A DNA stretch of 9,150 bases, taken from assembly GCA_017940955.1 (NCBI GenBank), contig JAGAXP010000005.1, positions 1-9,150 on the forward strand. The letters run 5' to 3'. The notes under the pieces were generated by a model that was not told where the DNA came from, searched no databases, and worked only from the letters and a program-made list of their open reading frames with translations. A program made the translations under genes and the position numbers. This document shows, in pieces, positions 1-5,944 of the stretch. This stretch comes from Oribacterium sp. GTDB taxonomy: Bacteria; Bacillota_A; Clostridia; Lachnospirales; Lachnospiraceae. Numbering within the stretch: position 1 is the stretch's first letter; every line of letters begins with the position of its first letter.

Positions 1-549
1 GAAGACTGCGTAAATGCAGTTCTTCCTTTTGTTACAAGTGGTATAATAGGAGACAGCACAAGGGAGGAGTTTTTAAGATCTCTCGGCATCTCCAATTACG
101 ATTTATGCATAGTCGCAATCGGTGATGATTTTCAAAGCTCCCTGGAGACCACATGCCTTCTGAAGGAGCTGGGAGCAAAGGAGGTTGTTTCCAGAGCATC
201 AAGAGATGTGCATGCCAAATTCCTCCTGAGGAACGGAGCGGACCACGTGGTCTATCCCGAAAAACAGCTTGCCGACTGGACTGCCATACGTTACAGTTCC
301 GACATGATCTCTGATTATTTCGAGCTTAATGAAGACTACTCTTTGTTTGAACTTAAAATCCCTGACACATGGGTAGGTATGTCTATCGGAAAGCTTGACA
401 TAAGAAAAAAATATAAGATCAATATTTTAGGCTTTAAACACGGAAATGAATTCAATCTTGAAACCACCACGGATACGGTTTTTAAATCCGGTGAGACCAT
501 GCTGGTAGTGGGAAAAAATCAGGATATACAGAAGTGTTTCCACTTGTAA
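1..549 (+). CDS. KtrA/TrkA-type potassium uptake regulatory subunit (RCK protein), 5' truncated by the window edge
   Basis: The frame is open from base 1 to the TAA at 547-549, giving 182 residues with no start in the window. The family usually has about 220 residues, so roughly 40 residues (the first beta strand and GxGxxG nucleotide loop) should lie upstream. Visible parts are the second half of the RCK_N Rossmann domain (YDLCIVAIGDD, then SLETTCLLKELGAKEVVSRAS and HAKFLLRNGADHVVYPE) and a C-terminal RCK_C domain (about residues 115-182; FELKIPDTWVGMSIGKLDIR to GETMLVVGKNQDI). In this family the cytoplasmic RCK ring binds nucleotides, and often c-di-AMP through RCK_C, and gates a TrkH/KtrB channel in the membrane. 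The channel gene is expected just upstream but is not seen. An ATG at 208 is internal (HAKFLLRNG) and is not the start. The following kinase and regulator genes fit a potassium or turgor theme. Confidence 0.93.
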   Translation, partial: EDCVNAVLPFVTSGIIGDSTREEFLRSLGISNYDLCIVAIGDDFQSSLETTCLLKELGAKEVVSRASRDVHAKFLLRNGADHVVYPEKQLADWTAIRYSSDMISDYFELNEDYSLFELKIPDTWVGMSIGKLDIRKKYKINILGFKHGNEFNLETTTDTVFKSGETMLVVGKNQDIQKCFHL

Positions 550-731
550 TGAACATTCGAAAGACATGGACTTTATTCACAGGAGATTCCGGTTCCAAAC
601 ACACGAGTTTTCCAACAAAGTAATCATTCGGCATGAATAGAACTTTTTCGAATATTTTTCCCGGCTGTCGTCAATAACCTCTGCATGTTGTAAAGCCCTG
701 CATTTAGTATTTTTGAGATAACAAATATATC
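550..731. other. intergenic region between the RCK gene and the sensor kinase
   Basis: This 182-bp AT-rich stretch has no coding frame worth reporting on either strand and no convincing terminator after the RCK gene. The frame of the kinase is closed by a TGA at 714-716, so nothing of a lost KdpD domain can be read here. The base preceding the kinase ATG lies in an A/T-rich run with no clear Shine-Dalgarno. Confidence 0.5.
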
Positions 732-2744
732 ATGTATCAGGATATCCTTAACCATACAACCGAAACAGAGATTTTGATACCCCGCCACGTACTGGTGTGC
801 TTATCCTCAAGCCCCAGTAACGAGCGGGTTATTCGCATTGCAGCAAATCTTGCCAGAGCCGAACGGGCAGATTTTACAGCAATTTTTGTTGAGACACCGG
901 GTTTTGCCGCTCTTCCCGAAAAGAGTAAAGTAAGCCTTCAGCGTAATAAATCCCTTGCCGTATCCCTGGGTGCCAAGGAAGTGGATGTGACGGGCACCGA
1001 TATAGCTTATCAGATTTCAGATTTCGCCCGTTTCAATAACGTCACCGCCATCGTGATAGGAAAACCGGCCAACGACCAGCATAAGGTTTTTTTCGGAAAG
1101 ACCATCGTTGAAAAGCTTGTGGATGAGATCCCCGATATGGAGATCCACATCATTCCGGATAACAGAGCGATTCATAAAAGCTTCCGGGATGAGCAGGATT
1201 CGGGATTTAAGCATTCACTTATGGAGCTTTGGAAATGTCTCCTTGCCCTGACCATAGCCACCGTCATCGGACTCATTTTTACGCATCTTGGCATTTCGGT
1301 TGCAAATATCATAACCTTATACATATTGACCACCATGGTACTTGCAACCTTTGTCACAAGCCTCGCCTATAGTCTCCTGTCCTCTTTTCTCGGTGTGCTG
1401 GTTTTCAATTTCTTTTTCACTGCACCGAAATATACATTGCTTGCCTATGACTCAAGCTATACCATCACCTTCATTATAATGTTTTTGTCGTCCTTCCTCG
1501 CCGGCTCCCTGGCATCAAGGCTCCGTAAAACTTCGAAACAGTATGAAGACACCGCATACAGAACAAGGCTCCTTCTGGATATGAGCCAGCTTCTGGACAA
1601 AGCGGAGGAAGAAAAAGAAATTCTTAGAATTGCAGCGGAACAGATAATAAAACTTCTGGATTCTGACGTGGTAGTATATCCCGTAGAAAAGAAGAACGGT
1701 ACTCCCGTGCTTGGTTCCTGCCGTATCTACCACACAAAGGACAATACCTCAGATACCGTATACAACAGTGTTTTTGAAAAATCTGTCGCCGAATACGTCA
1801 TGAATCATAACCATGCCGCAGGTTTCGGAACAAAGGAGTTCGCAGAGTCCAAATGCACATATTTTGCGGCAAGGGTAAATAAAAATGTTTACGCAGTCGT
1901 GGGAATAGCGGGTGAGGATCGTAAAAGCGATATTTTTTCGGACAATGTCCTTTTTTCCATTCTCGGCGAATGTGCCCTGGCACTTGAAAACAATGCCAAC
2001 CGCCGGGAGAAGGAAGCCGCAAAGCTGAAGGCTGAAAACGAGCAGCTTCAAGCCAACCTTTTGAGATCCCTGTCACATGATCTCAGAACTCCCCTCACTT
2101 CTATTTCGGGGAATGCCAGCAACCTTATGTCCGGAAGCATTAACGATGAAGATGTAAAAAGACAGCTTTATACAGATATATATGATGATGCGGAGTGGCT
2201 TAAGGAGCTTGTGGAAAACCTTCTTTCCATAACACGTATCAATAACGGAATTAACCGCGGCATCACAGCCAACAGATCAACTGAGCTGCTGGAGGATCTC
2301 ATCAACGAAGCTCTGAGGCACATTGACAGAAAGCAGTCAGAGCACAGTATAGTGTTTATCCCTGCAGATACAACGGTTCTTGTTAATGCGGATGTACATC
2401 TCATAGAGCAGGTGGTTACAAATCTTGTTAATAATGCTATAAAATATACTCCGGTGGGCTCTGAAATAACAGTACGTCTCACCGCAGCAGAAAATGTCGC
2501 CTCGGTTTCCGTGGCAGATAACGGTCCGGGAATACCGGATTCCGATAAAGCCCGCATTTTCGAGATGTTCTATACCGGTCAGAAAACCGTTGCGGATTCC
2601 AGCCGCAGTCTGGGACTCGGTCTTTATCTTTGCAAAATGATAGTGGAGTATCATGAGGGACATATTTCGGTTTCAGACAATAACCCGTCGGGTTCTGTAT
2701 TTACATTCACTCTGCCCATGGCAGATCTGGAGATGGAATACTAA
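732..2744 (+). CDS. kdpD: DUF4118 sensor histidine kinase, KdpD-like, without the N-terminal KdpD domain
   Basis: The 670-residue membrane kinase should autophosphorylate on His and pass phosphate to the regulator at 2818. Domains in order: a universal-stress-protein-like (USP) domain (about 17-140, beginning HVLVCLSSSPSNERVI); four closely packed membrane segments of the DUF4118 type (about 168-262, with FNFFFTAPKYT between segments 3 and 4); a GAF-like region (about 280-430); and a HisKA domain with phospho-acceptor H449 in LLRSLSHDLRTPLTS. The HATPase_c domain has an N box (NLVNNAIKYTP, N568), G1 (DNGPGIP, 596-602), an F box (IFEMFYTG) and G2 (LGLGLYL, about 627). E. coli KdpD is about 890 residues and carries an extra N-terminal KdpD domain that is absent here. 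An in-frame TGA at 714-716 makes the ATG at 732 the only reasonable start, although its ribosome binding site is weak. The gene sits next to an RCK subunit rather than kdpFABC, so it more likely serves a Ktr/Trk system (inference). Confidence 0.93.
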   Translation: MYQDILNHTTETEILIPRHVLVCLSSSPSNERVIRIAANLARAERADFTAIFVETPGFAALPEKSKVSLQRNKSLAVSLGAKEVDVTGTDIAYQISDFARFNNVTAIVIGKPANDQHKVFFGKTIVEKLVDEIPDMEIHIIPDNRAIHKSFRDEQDSGFKHSLMELWKCLLALTIATVIGLIFTHLGISVANIITLYILTTMVLATFVTSLAYSLLSSFLGVLVFNFFFTAPKYTLLAYDSSYTITFIIMFLSSFLAGSLASRLRKTSKQYEDTAYRTRLLLDMSQLLDKAEEEKEILRIAAEQIIKLLDSDVVVYPVEKKNGTPVLGSCRIYHTKDNTSDTVYNSVFEKSVAEYVMNHNHAAGFGTKEFAESKCTYFAARVNKNVYAVVGIAGEDRKSDIFSDNVLFSILGECALALENNANRREKEAAKLKAENEQLQANLLRSLSHDLRTPLTSISGNASNLMSGSINDEDVKRQLYTDIYDDAEWLKELVENLLSITRINNGINRGITANRSTELLEDLINEALRHIDRKQSEHSIVFIPADTTVLVNADVHLIEQVVTNLVNNAIKYTPVGSEITVRLTAAENVASVSVADNGPGIPDSDKARIFEMFYTGQKTVADSSRSLGLGLYLCKMIVEYHEGHISVSDNNPSGSVFTFTLPMADLEMEY

Positions 2745-2771
2745 TTAATTTTCCGATATGATAATTGCTTG

Positions 2772-2783
2772 CCAATATATTGG
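2772..2783. promoter_or_regulatory. perfect 12-bp palindrome in the kinase-regulator gap
   Basis: CCAATATATTGG reads the same on both strands and lies 35 bp before the TTG start of the response regulator, in the 73-bp gap after the kinase stop. It could be an autoregulatory operator or a chance AT-rich palindrome. It does not look like a terminator because no T tract follows. Confidence 0.25.
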
Positions 2784-2804
2784 TTGAAATAACATCGTTT
2801 GAAT

Positions 2805-2820
2805 AAAGGGGGAAATTTTG
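2805..2820 (+). promoter_or_regulatory. strong ribosome binding site and TTG start of the response regulator
   Basis: AAAGGGGGA (2805-2813) stands 5 nt before TTG (2818-2820). No ATG or GTG in this frame is close enough to give the complete receiver domain, whose first beta strand (FTILAVEDD) begins directly after it. The TTG is therefore the real initiation codon. Confidence 0.8.
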
Positions 2821-3513
2821 AATCAGTTTACTATTTTGGCGGTTGAGGATGATGCACCTGTAAGAAACCTCATTACCACAACCTTAAAAGCTCATAACTA
2901 TAATTATCTGACTGCGGAGAATGGGCAGTCTGCCATACTGCAGGTAACTTCCCACAATCCGGAGGTTATGCTTCTTGACCTGGGTCTTCCGGATATGGAC
3001 GGCGTAGACCTCATCAAAAAGATCCGTACCTGGAGCGAGATGCCTATCATCGTTGTCAGCGCCCGGCAGGATGAGGCAGACAAGATAAGTGCCCTGGACG
3101 CCGGGGCCGACGACTACCTGACCAAGCCTTTTTCTGTTGATGAACTCCTTGCCCGTATCCGTGTGGTTCAAAGGAGGCTGCAGAGACAGGCCGACATCTC
3201 CGGAAGCAGCAGTATCTTCATAAACGGGGGACTTAAGATAGACTATGTCTCAAATACCATCGAGGTTGACGGTGTAGAAAAGATGCTTACTCCCATAGAA
3301 TTTAAGCTGCTAAACATTCTCGCAAAAAATGTCGGAAAGGTCGTAACACACAGCTATCTCACCACTGAGATCTGGGGCAACAACTGGAGCAGCAGTATGG
3401 CTTCCCTCCGTGTGTCCATGGGAAATCTCAGAAAAAAAATAGAAAAAAACACAACCGACCCGGTATATATCCAGACTCACGTGGGAATCGGATACAGGAT
3501 GAATCAGTTTTGA
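2818..3513 (+). CDS. kdpE: KdpE-like OmpR/PhoB-family response regulator
   Basis: The protein has 231 residues, the usual length for this family. The receiver domain (about 5-118) has the acidic pair D11/D12 in VEDDAP, phospho-acceptor D54 in LLDLGLPDMDG, switch residue S81 in VVSARQDEADK and K103 in LTKPFSVDELLARI. A winged-helix DNA-binding domain follows (about 130-231) with LTPIEFKLLNILAKNVGKVVT and ending THVGIGYRMNQF. This is the expected partner of the kinase upstream and is probably co-transcribed with it (73-bp gap). Family members respond to potassium limitation or turgor. The target here is probably the neighbouring Ktr/Trk genes, because no kdpFABC is present in the window. Initiation at TTG may lower its expression relative to the kinase. 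The gene converges on the minus-strand genes to its right. Confidence 0.94.
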   Translation: MNQFTILAVEDDAPVRNLITTTLKAHNYNYLTAENGQSAILQVTSHNPEVMLLDLGLPDMDGVDLIKKIRTWSEMPIIVVSARQDEADKISALDAGADDYLTKPFSVDELLARIRVVQRRLQRQADISGSSSIFINGGLKIDYVSNTIEVDGVEKMLTPIEFKLLNILAKNVGKVVTHSYLTTEIWGNNWSSSMASLRVSMGNLRKKIEKNTTDPVYIQTHVGIGYRMNQF

Positions 3514-3562
3514 CATATCATTTCCGCACCTCATATTTTAACGTACCGGAGGGATAGGATTT

Positions 3563-3660
3563 ATATTTCTGATTTAAACTTTTCTGTATATCTATCTTTG
3601 ATGTTCTTAGTATCTCATATAGGATATGGAAATATTTCCCATGATTAATATTTTCTAATG
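3563..3660 (-). pseudogene. decayed remnant of a gene family also found at 5586-5830
   Basis: Two blocks match the remnant at 5586-5830. Bases 3563-3584 agree with 5666-5687 at 21 of 22 positions, and 3624-3640 agree with 5730-5746 at 15 of 17. The distance between blocks differs by only 3 nt, i.e. one codon. On the minus strand the matching frame reads WEIFPYPI-stop-D, then ...TEKFKSEI-stop, against WEKIPYLLWD and ...REKFKSEIW in the other copy. Two Trp positions have become stops and a 1-nt shift lies upstream of the first block, so this copy cannot be functional. The parental family is not recognised. Confidence 0.7.
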
Positions 3661-3686
3661 CTGACAAACTTCCCCTATCAGTATAA

Positions 3687-3708
3687 GCTCCGGCTTTATA
3701 GCCGGAGC
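3687..3708 (-). terminator. hairpin just past the 81-aa gene, probable weak terminator
   Basis: A perfect 9-bp GC-rich stem (GCTCCGGCT / AGCCGGAGC) with a 4-base loop begins 3 nt after the TAG of the minus-strand 81-aa gene. On the minus strand it is followed by TTATACTG, a poor T tract. On the + strand no T run follows. It may serve transcripts converging from both sides. Confidence 0.55.
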
Positions 3709-3711
3709 CTG

Positions 3712-3957
3712 CTACTGTTGTAATATTGTCTCCCATTGCTTAATGAATTCATCAATGGTCTCCTCATAATTCCGGGACTTTTCGTATAATTCAAAGGGGG
3801 AATATCTTAATGCTTTTCCGTTTTCTCTAAGTTCGCACACCAAGTCTTTATAATAATCACCGCCATGTATGATATATTTTTCCGTATTCGGAAACCTTTG
3901 ATCTATCATACTGATCAAAACAGAATGAAAGTCATGAACGACTGTAGTATTATTCAT
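3712..3957 (-). CDS. hypothetical protein, 81 aa
   Basis: This small acidic/mixed soluble protein has no signal peptide or membrane segment. The sequence is of normal composition (HDFHSVLISMIDQRFPNTEKY at the start, YEKSRNYEETIDEFIKQWETI at the end) and looks like a helical C-terminal half. The start ATG is immediately preceded by an in-frame TAG (3961-3963), and the best Shine-Dalgarno-like run (GGAAGGA, about 3974-3980) is rather far away. The ORF may therefore be a real short gene or the 3' part of a broken longer one. It follows the remnant 3984-4100 and the SF0329-like gene on the same strand and ends at a hairpin. I do not recognise the family. The context suggests an immunity-like accessory protein, which is only inference. 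Confidence 0.6.
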   Translation of the reverse strand: MNNTTVVHDFHSVLISMIDQRFPNTEKYIIHGGDYYKDLVCELRENGKALRYSPFELYEKSRNYEETIDEFIKQWETILQQ

Positions 3958-3983
3958 TTTCTAAACACCAATCCTTCCAACCA

Positions 3984-4100
3984 CTACACACATAAAGCTC
4001 TTAATATTTCAACGGCAGCCTCTTCTCCAATTGAATATCCAACTGGTATATCATCAGCAACTGAGCGCAAATCCTCCAGAGTTATCTCGGTAAGTACATC
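3984..4100 (-). pseudogene. orphan C-terminal gene fragment, 38 codons
   Basis: Between the two flanking genes the minus strand carries an open frame bounded by a TGA (4101-4103) and ending with TAG (3984-3986). It reads TEITLEDLRSVADDIPVGYS followed by IGEEAAVEILRAL and CV. This is highly protein-like (amphipathic, sensible codons), yet it has no ATG, GTG or TTG start with a ribosome binding site and cannot be a gene by itself. It looks like the C-terminus of a lost protein whose front was deleted or replaced when the neighbouring SF0329-like gene came to lie 20 bp upstream. The family is not recognised. Confidence 0.55.
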
Positions 4101-4120
4101 TCACAGACATAATTCTGGCA

Positions 4121-4570
4121 TCATATACTAGTTTTATTTTCAAGTCTTCTGTCAATTATCCGGAATAACATCTCATCATTTACCTTGTTTCGTAATTCCC
4201 GCAGCCTCCGTTTTCCTATTCTTCTGTCACATACCCTAAGAATATCCATTATCCCCCATCTATCCTTCTCAAAGTGATCCATCAATTTCGATACCGGGCA
4301 CTGAATATAATCCTCTATCATACAGGAAATCATGTTGATATCTGTATCCCAGGGATACGTATTGAAGCCGTATCTTTCTGACGTATCAAAATCCTTTGGA
4401 TAGTCAAACACTATCTCCCTGCCGATGGTTATCCAGTATCTAGGCAGTTTGTTTCCGTGACATCCATCATTACTATTCATCTCATATAGAGCACAGTGAA
4501 TCTGAAATTTAACCGAAGGATCCATTAATCCATATAACCGTGTTTGCAGTTTGCTCCATCTTTTTGACAT
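4121..4570 (-). CDS. SF0329-like family protein
   Basis: The protein has 149 residues from the ATG at 4570. An earlier in-frame ATG at 4579 directly abuts GAGG, whereas the 4570 start has GAGG 9 nt upstream, so the shorter form MSKRWSKLQ is preferred. The N-terminus (RWSKLQTRLYGL, then KFQIHCALYEM and PRYWITIGREIVFDYPKDF) and the C-terminus (ILRVCDRRIGKRRLRELRN ... LFRIIDRRLE) resemble the SF0329 family as I remember it, with its WSKL opening and a D-R-R-x-G-K-[KR]-R motif near the end. The protein is soluble with no signal or membrane segment. The molecular function of the family is unknown to me. Members often sit among small genes of polymorphic-toxin type islands, which agrees with these neighbours. 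The assignment rests on motif memory, not a search. Confidence 0.72.
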   Translation of the reverse strand: MSKRWSKLQTRLYGLMDPSVKFQIHCALYEMNSNDGCHGNKLPRYWITIGREIVFDYPKDFDTSERYGFNTYPWDTDINMISCMIEDYIQCPVSKLMDHFEKDRWGIMDILRVCDRRIGKRRLRELRNKVNDEMLFRIIDRRLENKTSI

Positions 4571-4669
4571 CTTCTGCATCCTCTTTCTTTAGACATTTTT
4601 CTTAACGGTGCCTGGTACTCTTACCCCTTCTGGAAAATCCATAAACAATATCTGTGTCTCCTTTCCCCT

Positions 4670-5521
4670 TTAATCAAAAATATGTCCGTAGTACATCCTC
4701 ACAATACTGTTCATATCAAAGTTTTCCTGGAATTCTTCCAGTTTTTGCCGAAATGTTTGGATATATGGATTATCACCAAGATAGTACTTTGAATCATCAT
4801 GTATATGTTTTGTGCCTGTTCTCCATGACTGTCCAAAGAAAGAGCTGTATTGGGCACTACATAAACGATAGAGCAAATGATAAATAAGCACTGCAGATTC
4901 AGGTGAAAAGGCAGTCAATTGTTTTCTGACATGATCCACAATAAAACCGGCCACAGTTTTTTCATAGAATGTCCAAATTGGCAAAGAATCCGATGAATCC
5001 GTATACATTACAAACGCATGATGTAATCCTTCTCTTCCACAAATTCTATCGTTTTTACCAATCATGTCGTCAATAAGCTCACTCCAATCTTCGTATTTAT
5101 AGGTATTGTCTATAGCAAATGCCACACGGTCTCCATCAACAAAGATCATAGAGTAAGTAGCTTCCCTTTGCTCTGGAATCGGAAAAGTTTTGGTATAACT
5201 GACAAAAGTATAATCACTAATATTTATACTATCGTCGAAAATAGGTTTTAATATTTCGTTCAGCTGTTTGGAATTCAAAACATCTCTTGTCTGTTCAACA
5301 TCTTTATATTTAAAGTTTGCAGTCACTTTTTCAAGAAAACGATCCCAGTAATACACTCCAAACATCTGGCCTTCTAACCAATCTGGTAATTGATCATGTA
5401 TTCCGGGGTAGTCATGAATAAAACTTAATGGATCAGTTATCTTCAGAGTCGGTTCCATCGGTATAAAACCATCTATATACTCCTGCAATTCCACAAAATA
5501 CCTCTTTTTACCATTGTTCAT
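4670..5521 (-). CDS. hypothetical protein, 283 aa
   Basis: This acidic soluble protein has no signal peptide or membrane segment. It is rich in aromatic residues (KRYFVELQEYIDGFIPMEP, LEGQMFGVYYWDRFLEKV, SAQYSSFFGQSW) and has a conserved-looking middle (TYSMIFVDGDRVAFAIDN). The C-terminal 40 residues look helical (YIQTFRQKLEEFQENFDMNSI). The start ATG (5519-5521) has AGGAG 10 nt upstream, which supports it. It lies 99 bp upstream of the SF0329-like gene on the same strand, so co-transcription is possible. No catalytic motif is evident and I do not recognise a family. An immunity or accessory role is only a guess from context. Composition is AT-richer than the potassium genes to the left, consistent with acquired DNA. 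Confidence 0.8.
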   Translation of the reverse strand: MNNGKKRYFVELQEYIDGFIPMEPTLKITDPLSFIHDYPGIHDQLPDWLEGQMFGVYYWDRFLEKVTANFKYKDVEQTRDVLNSKQLNEILKPIFDDSINISDYTFVSYTKTFPIPEQREATYSMIFVDGDRVAFAIDNTYKYEDWSELIDDMIGKNDRICGREGLHHAFVMYTDSSDSLPIWTFYEKTVAGFIVDHVRKQLTAFSPESAVLIYHLLYRLCSAQYSSFFGQSWRTGTKHIHDDSKYYLGDNPYIQTFRQKLEEFQENFDMNSIVRMYYGHIFD

Positions 5522-5556
5522 ATCATTTAAACTCCTATATTATCAAACTCTAAGTC

Positions 5557-5575
5557 GTATGACATTTCATCATAC
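5557..5575. repeat. short inverted repeat upstream of the 283-aa gene
   Basis: GTATGA (5557-5562) and TCATAC (5570-5575) are perfect inverted 6-mers around a 7-base centre, about 36 bp before the start codon of the 283-aa gene. It could be an operator, but the arms are short enough to be chance. Confidence 0.2.
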
Positions 5576-5585
5576 TGAAATTCTT

Positions 5586-5830
5586 TTATTTCAGGTAATA
5601 ATAATTTGCACATTTGTCATATGCCACCTTTCCAAGTTTCCGGTAGCCACTTGATTCTTCCTCCCATATTTCTGATTTGAACTTTTCCCGGGTCCTGTTC
5701 GCTTCAGTGATTATATAATCCCACAATAAATATGGAATTTTTTCCCAAGAATCAAAATATTCGATGTTTTTATACTTTTCCGAAAACCGTGGTCACCAAA
5801 ACTACACTCAGACAGGAACATCAAAACATA
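5586..5830 (-). pseudogene. frameshifted gene remnant, second copy of the family at 3563-3660
   Basis: A clear protein-like frame of 68 codons runs from 5792 to the TAA at 5586-5588 and includes RFSEKYKNIEYFDSWEKIP, LLWDYIITEANRTREKFKSE and SGYRKLGKVAYDKCANYYYL. It has no ATG and is closed upstream by a TGA (5793-5795). In a different frame just upstream one reads MFLSECSFGDHGF, so a single frameshift near 5785-5795 would join the pieces. The terminator of the AAA gene lies right behind it, leaving no room for a full gene. The family is unknown; the aromatic, acidic make-up resembles small immunity-type proteins (inference). Confidence 0.65.
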
Positions 5831-5845
5831 AAGCATCTTTATATC

Positions 5846-5873
5846 AGAAAAGCGGACAGGAATTCCCGTCCGC
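5846..5873 (-). terminator. intrinsic terminator of the AAA-like ATPase gene
   Basis: On the minus strand a 9-bp stem (GCGGACGGG / CCTGTCCGC, one G-U pair) with an AATT loop is followed by TTTTCTG. It lies about 70 bp beyond the ATPase stop codon and is the best minus-strand terminator in the window. Confidence 0.8.
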
Positions 5874-5944
5874 CATAGATATTTTCACTTTGTCATCTTG
5901 GTGTATCTTACATTCACATTTGATTATTTCACAACTCCGAAAGA

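Noticed and set aside
555..653. Inverted repeat ATTCGAAA (555-562) / TTTCGAAT (646-653) after the RCK gene as a terminator
   Set aside because: The arms are only 8 bp and AT-rich with over 80 nt between them; such a fold is not credible as an intrinsic terminator.
1749..2663. Long minus-strand ORFs inside the histidine kinase gene
   Set aside because: They are shadows of a clearly coding + strand frame with complete HisKA and ATPase motifs.
3518..3736. 72-aa minus-strand ORF overlapping the end of the 81-aa gene
   Set aside because: Its frame does not match the homologous frame of the remnant at 5586-5830, it has no ribosome binding site, and it overlaps a better ORF.
3865..4131. 88-aa + strand ORF
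   Set aside because: No ribosome binding site and low-complexity Ser/His/Thr content; the opposite strand carries the better coding signals.
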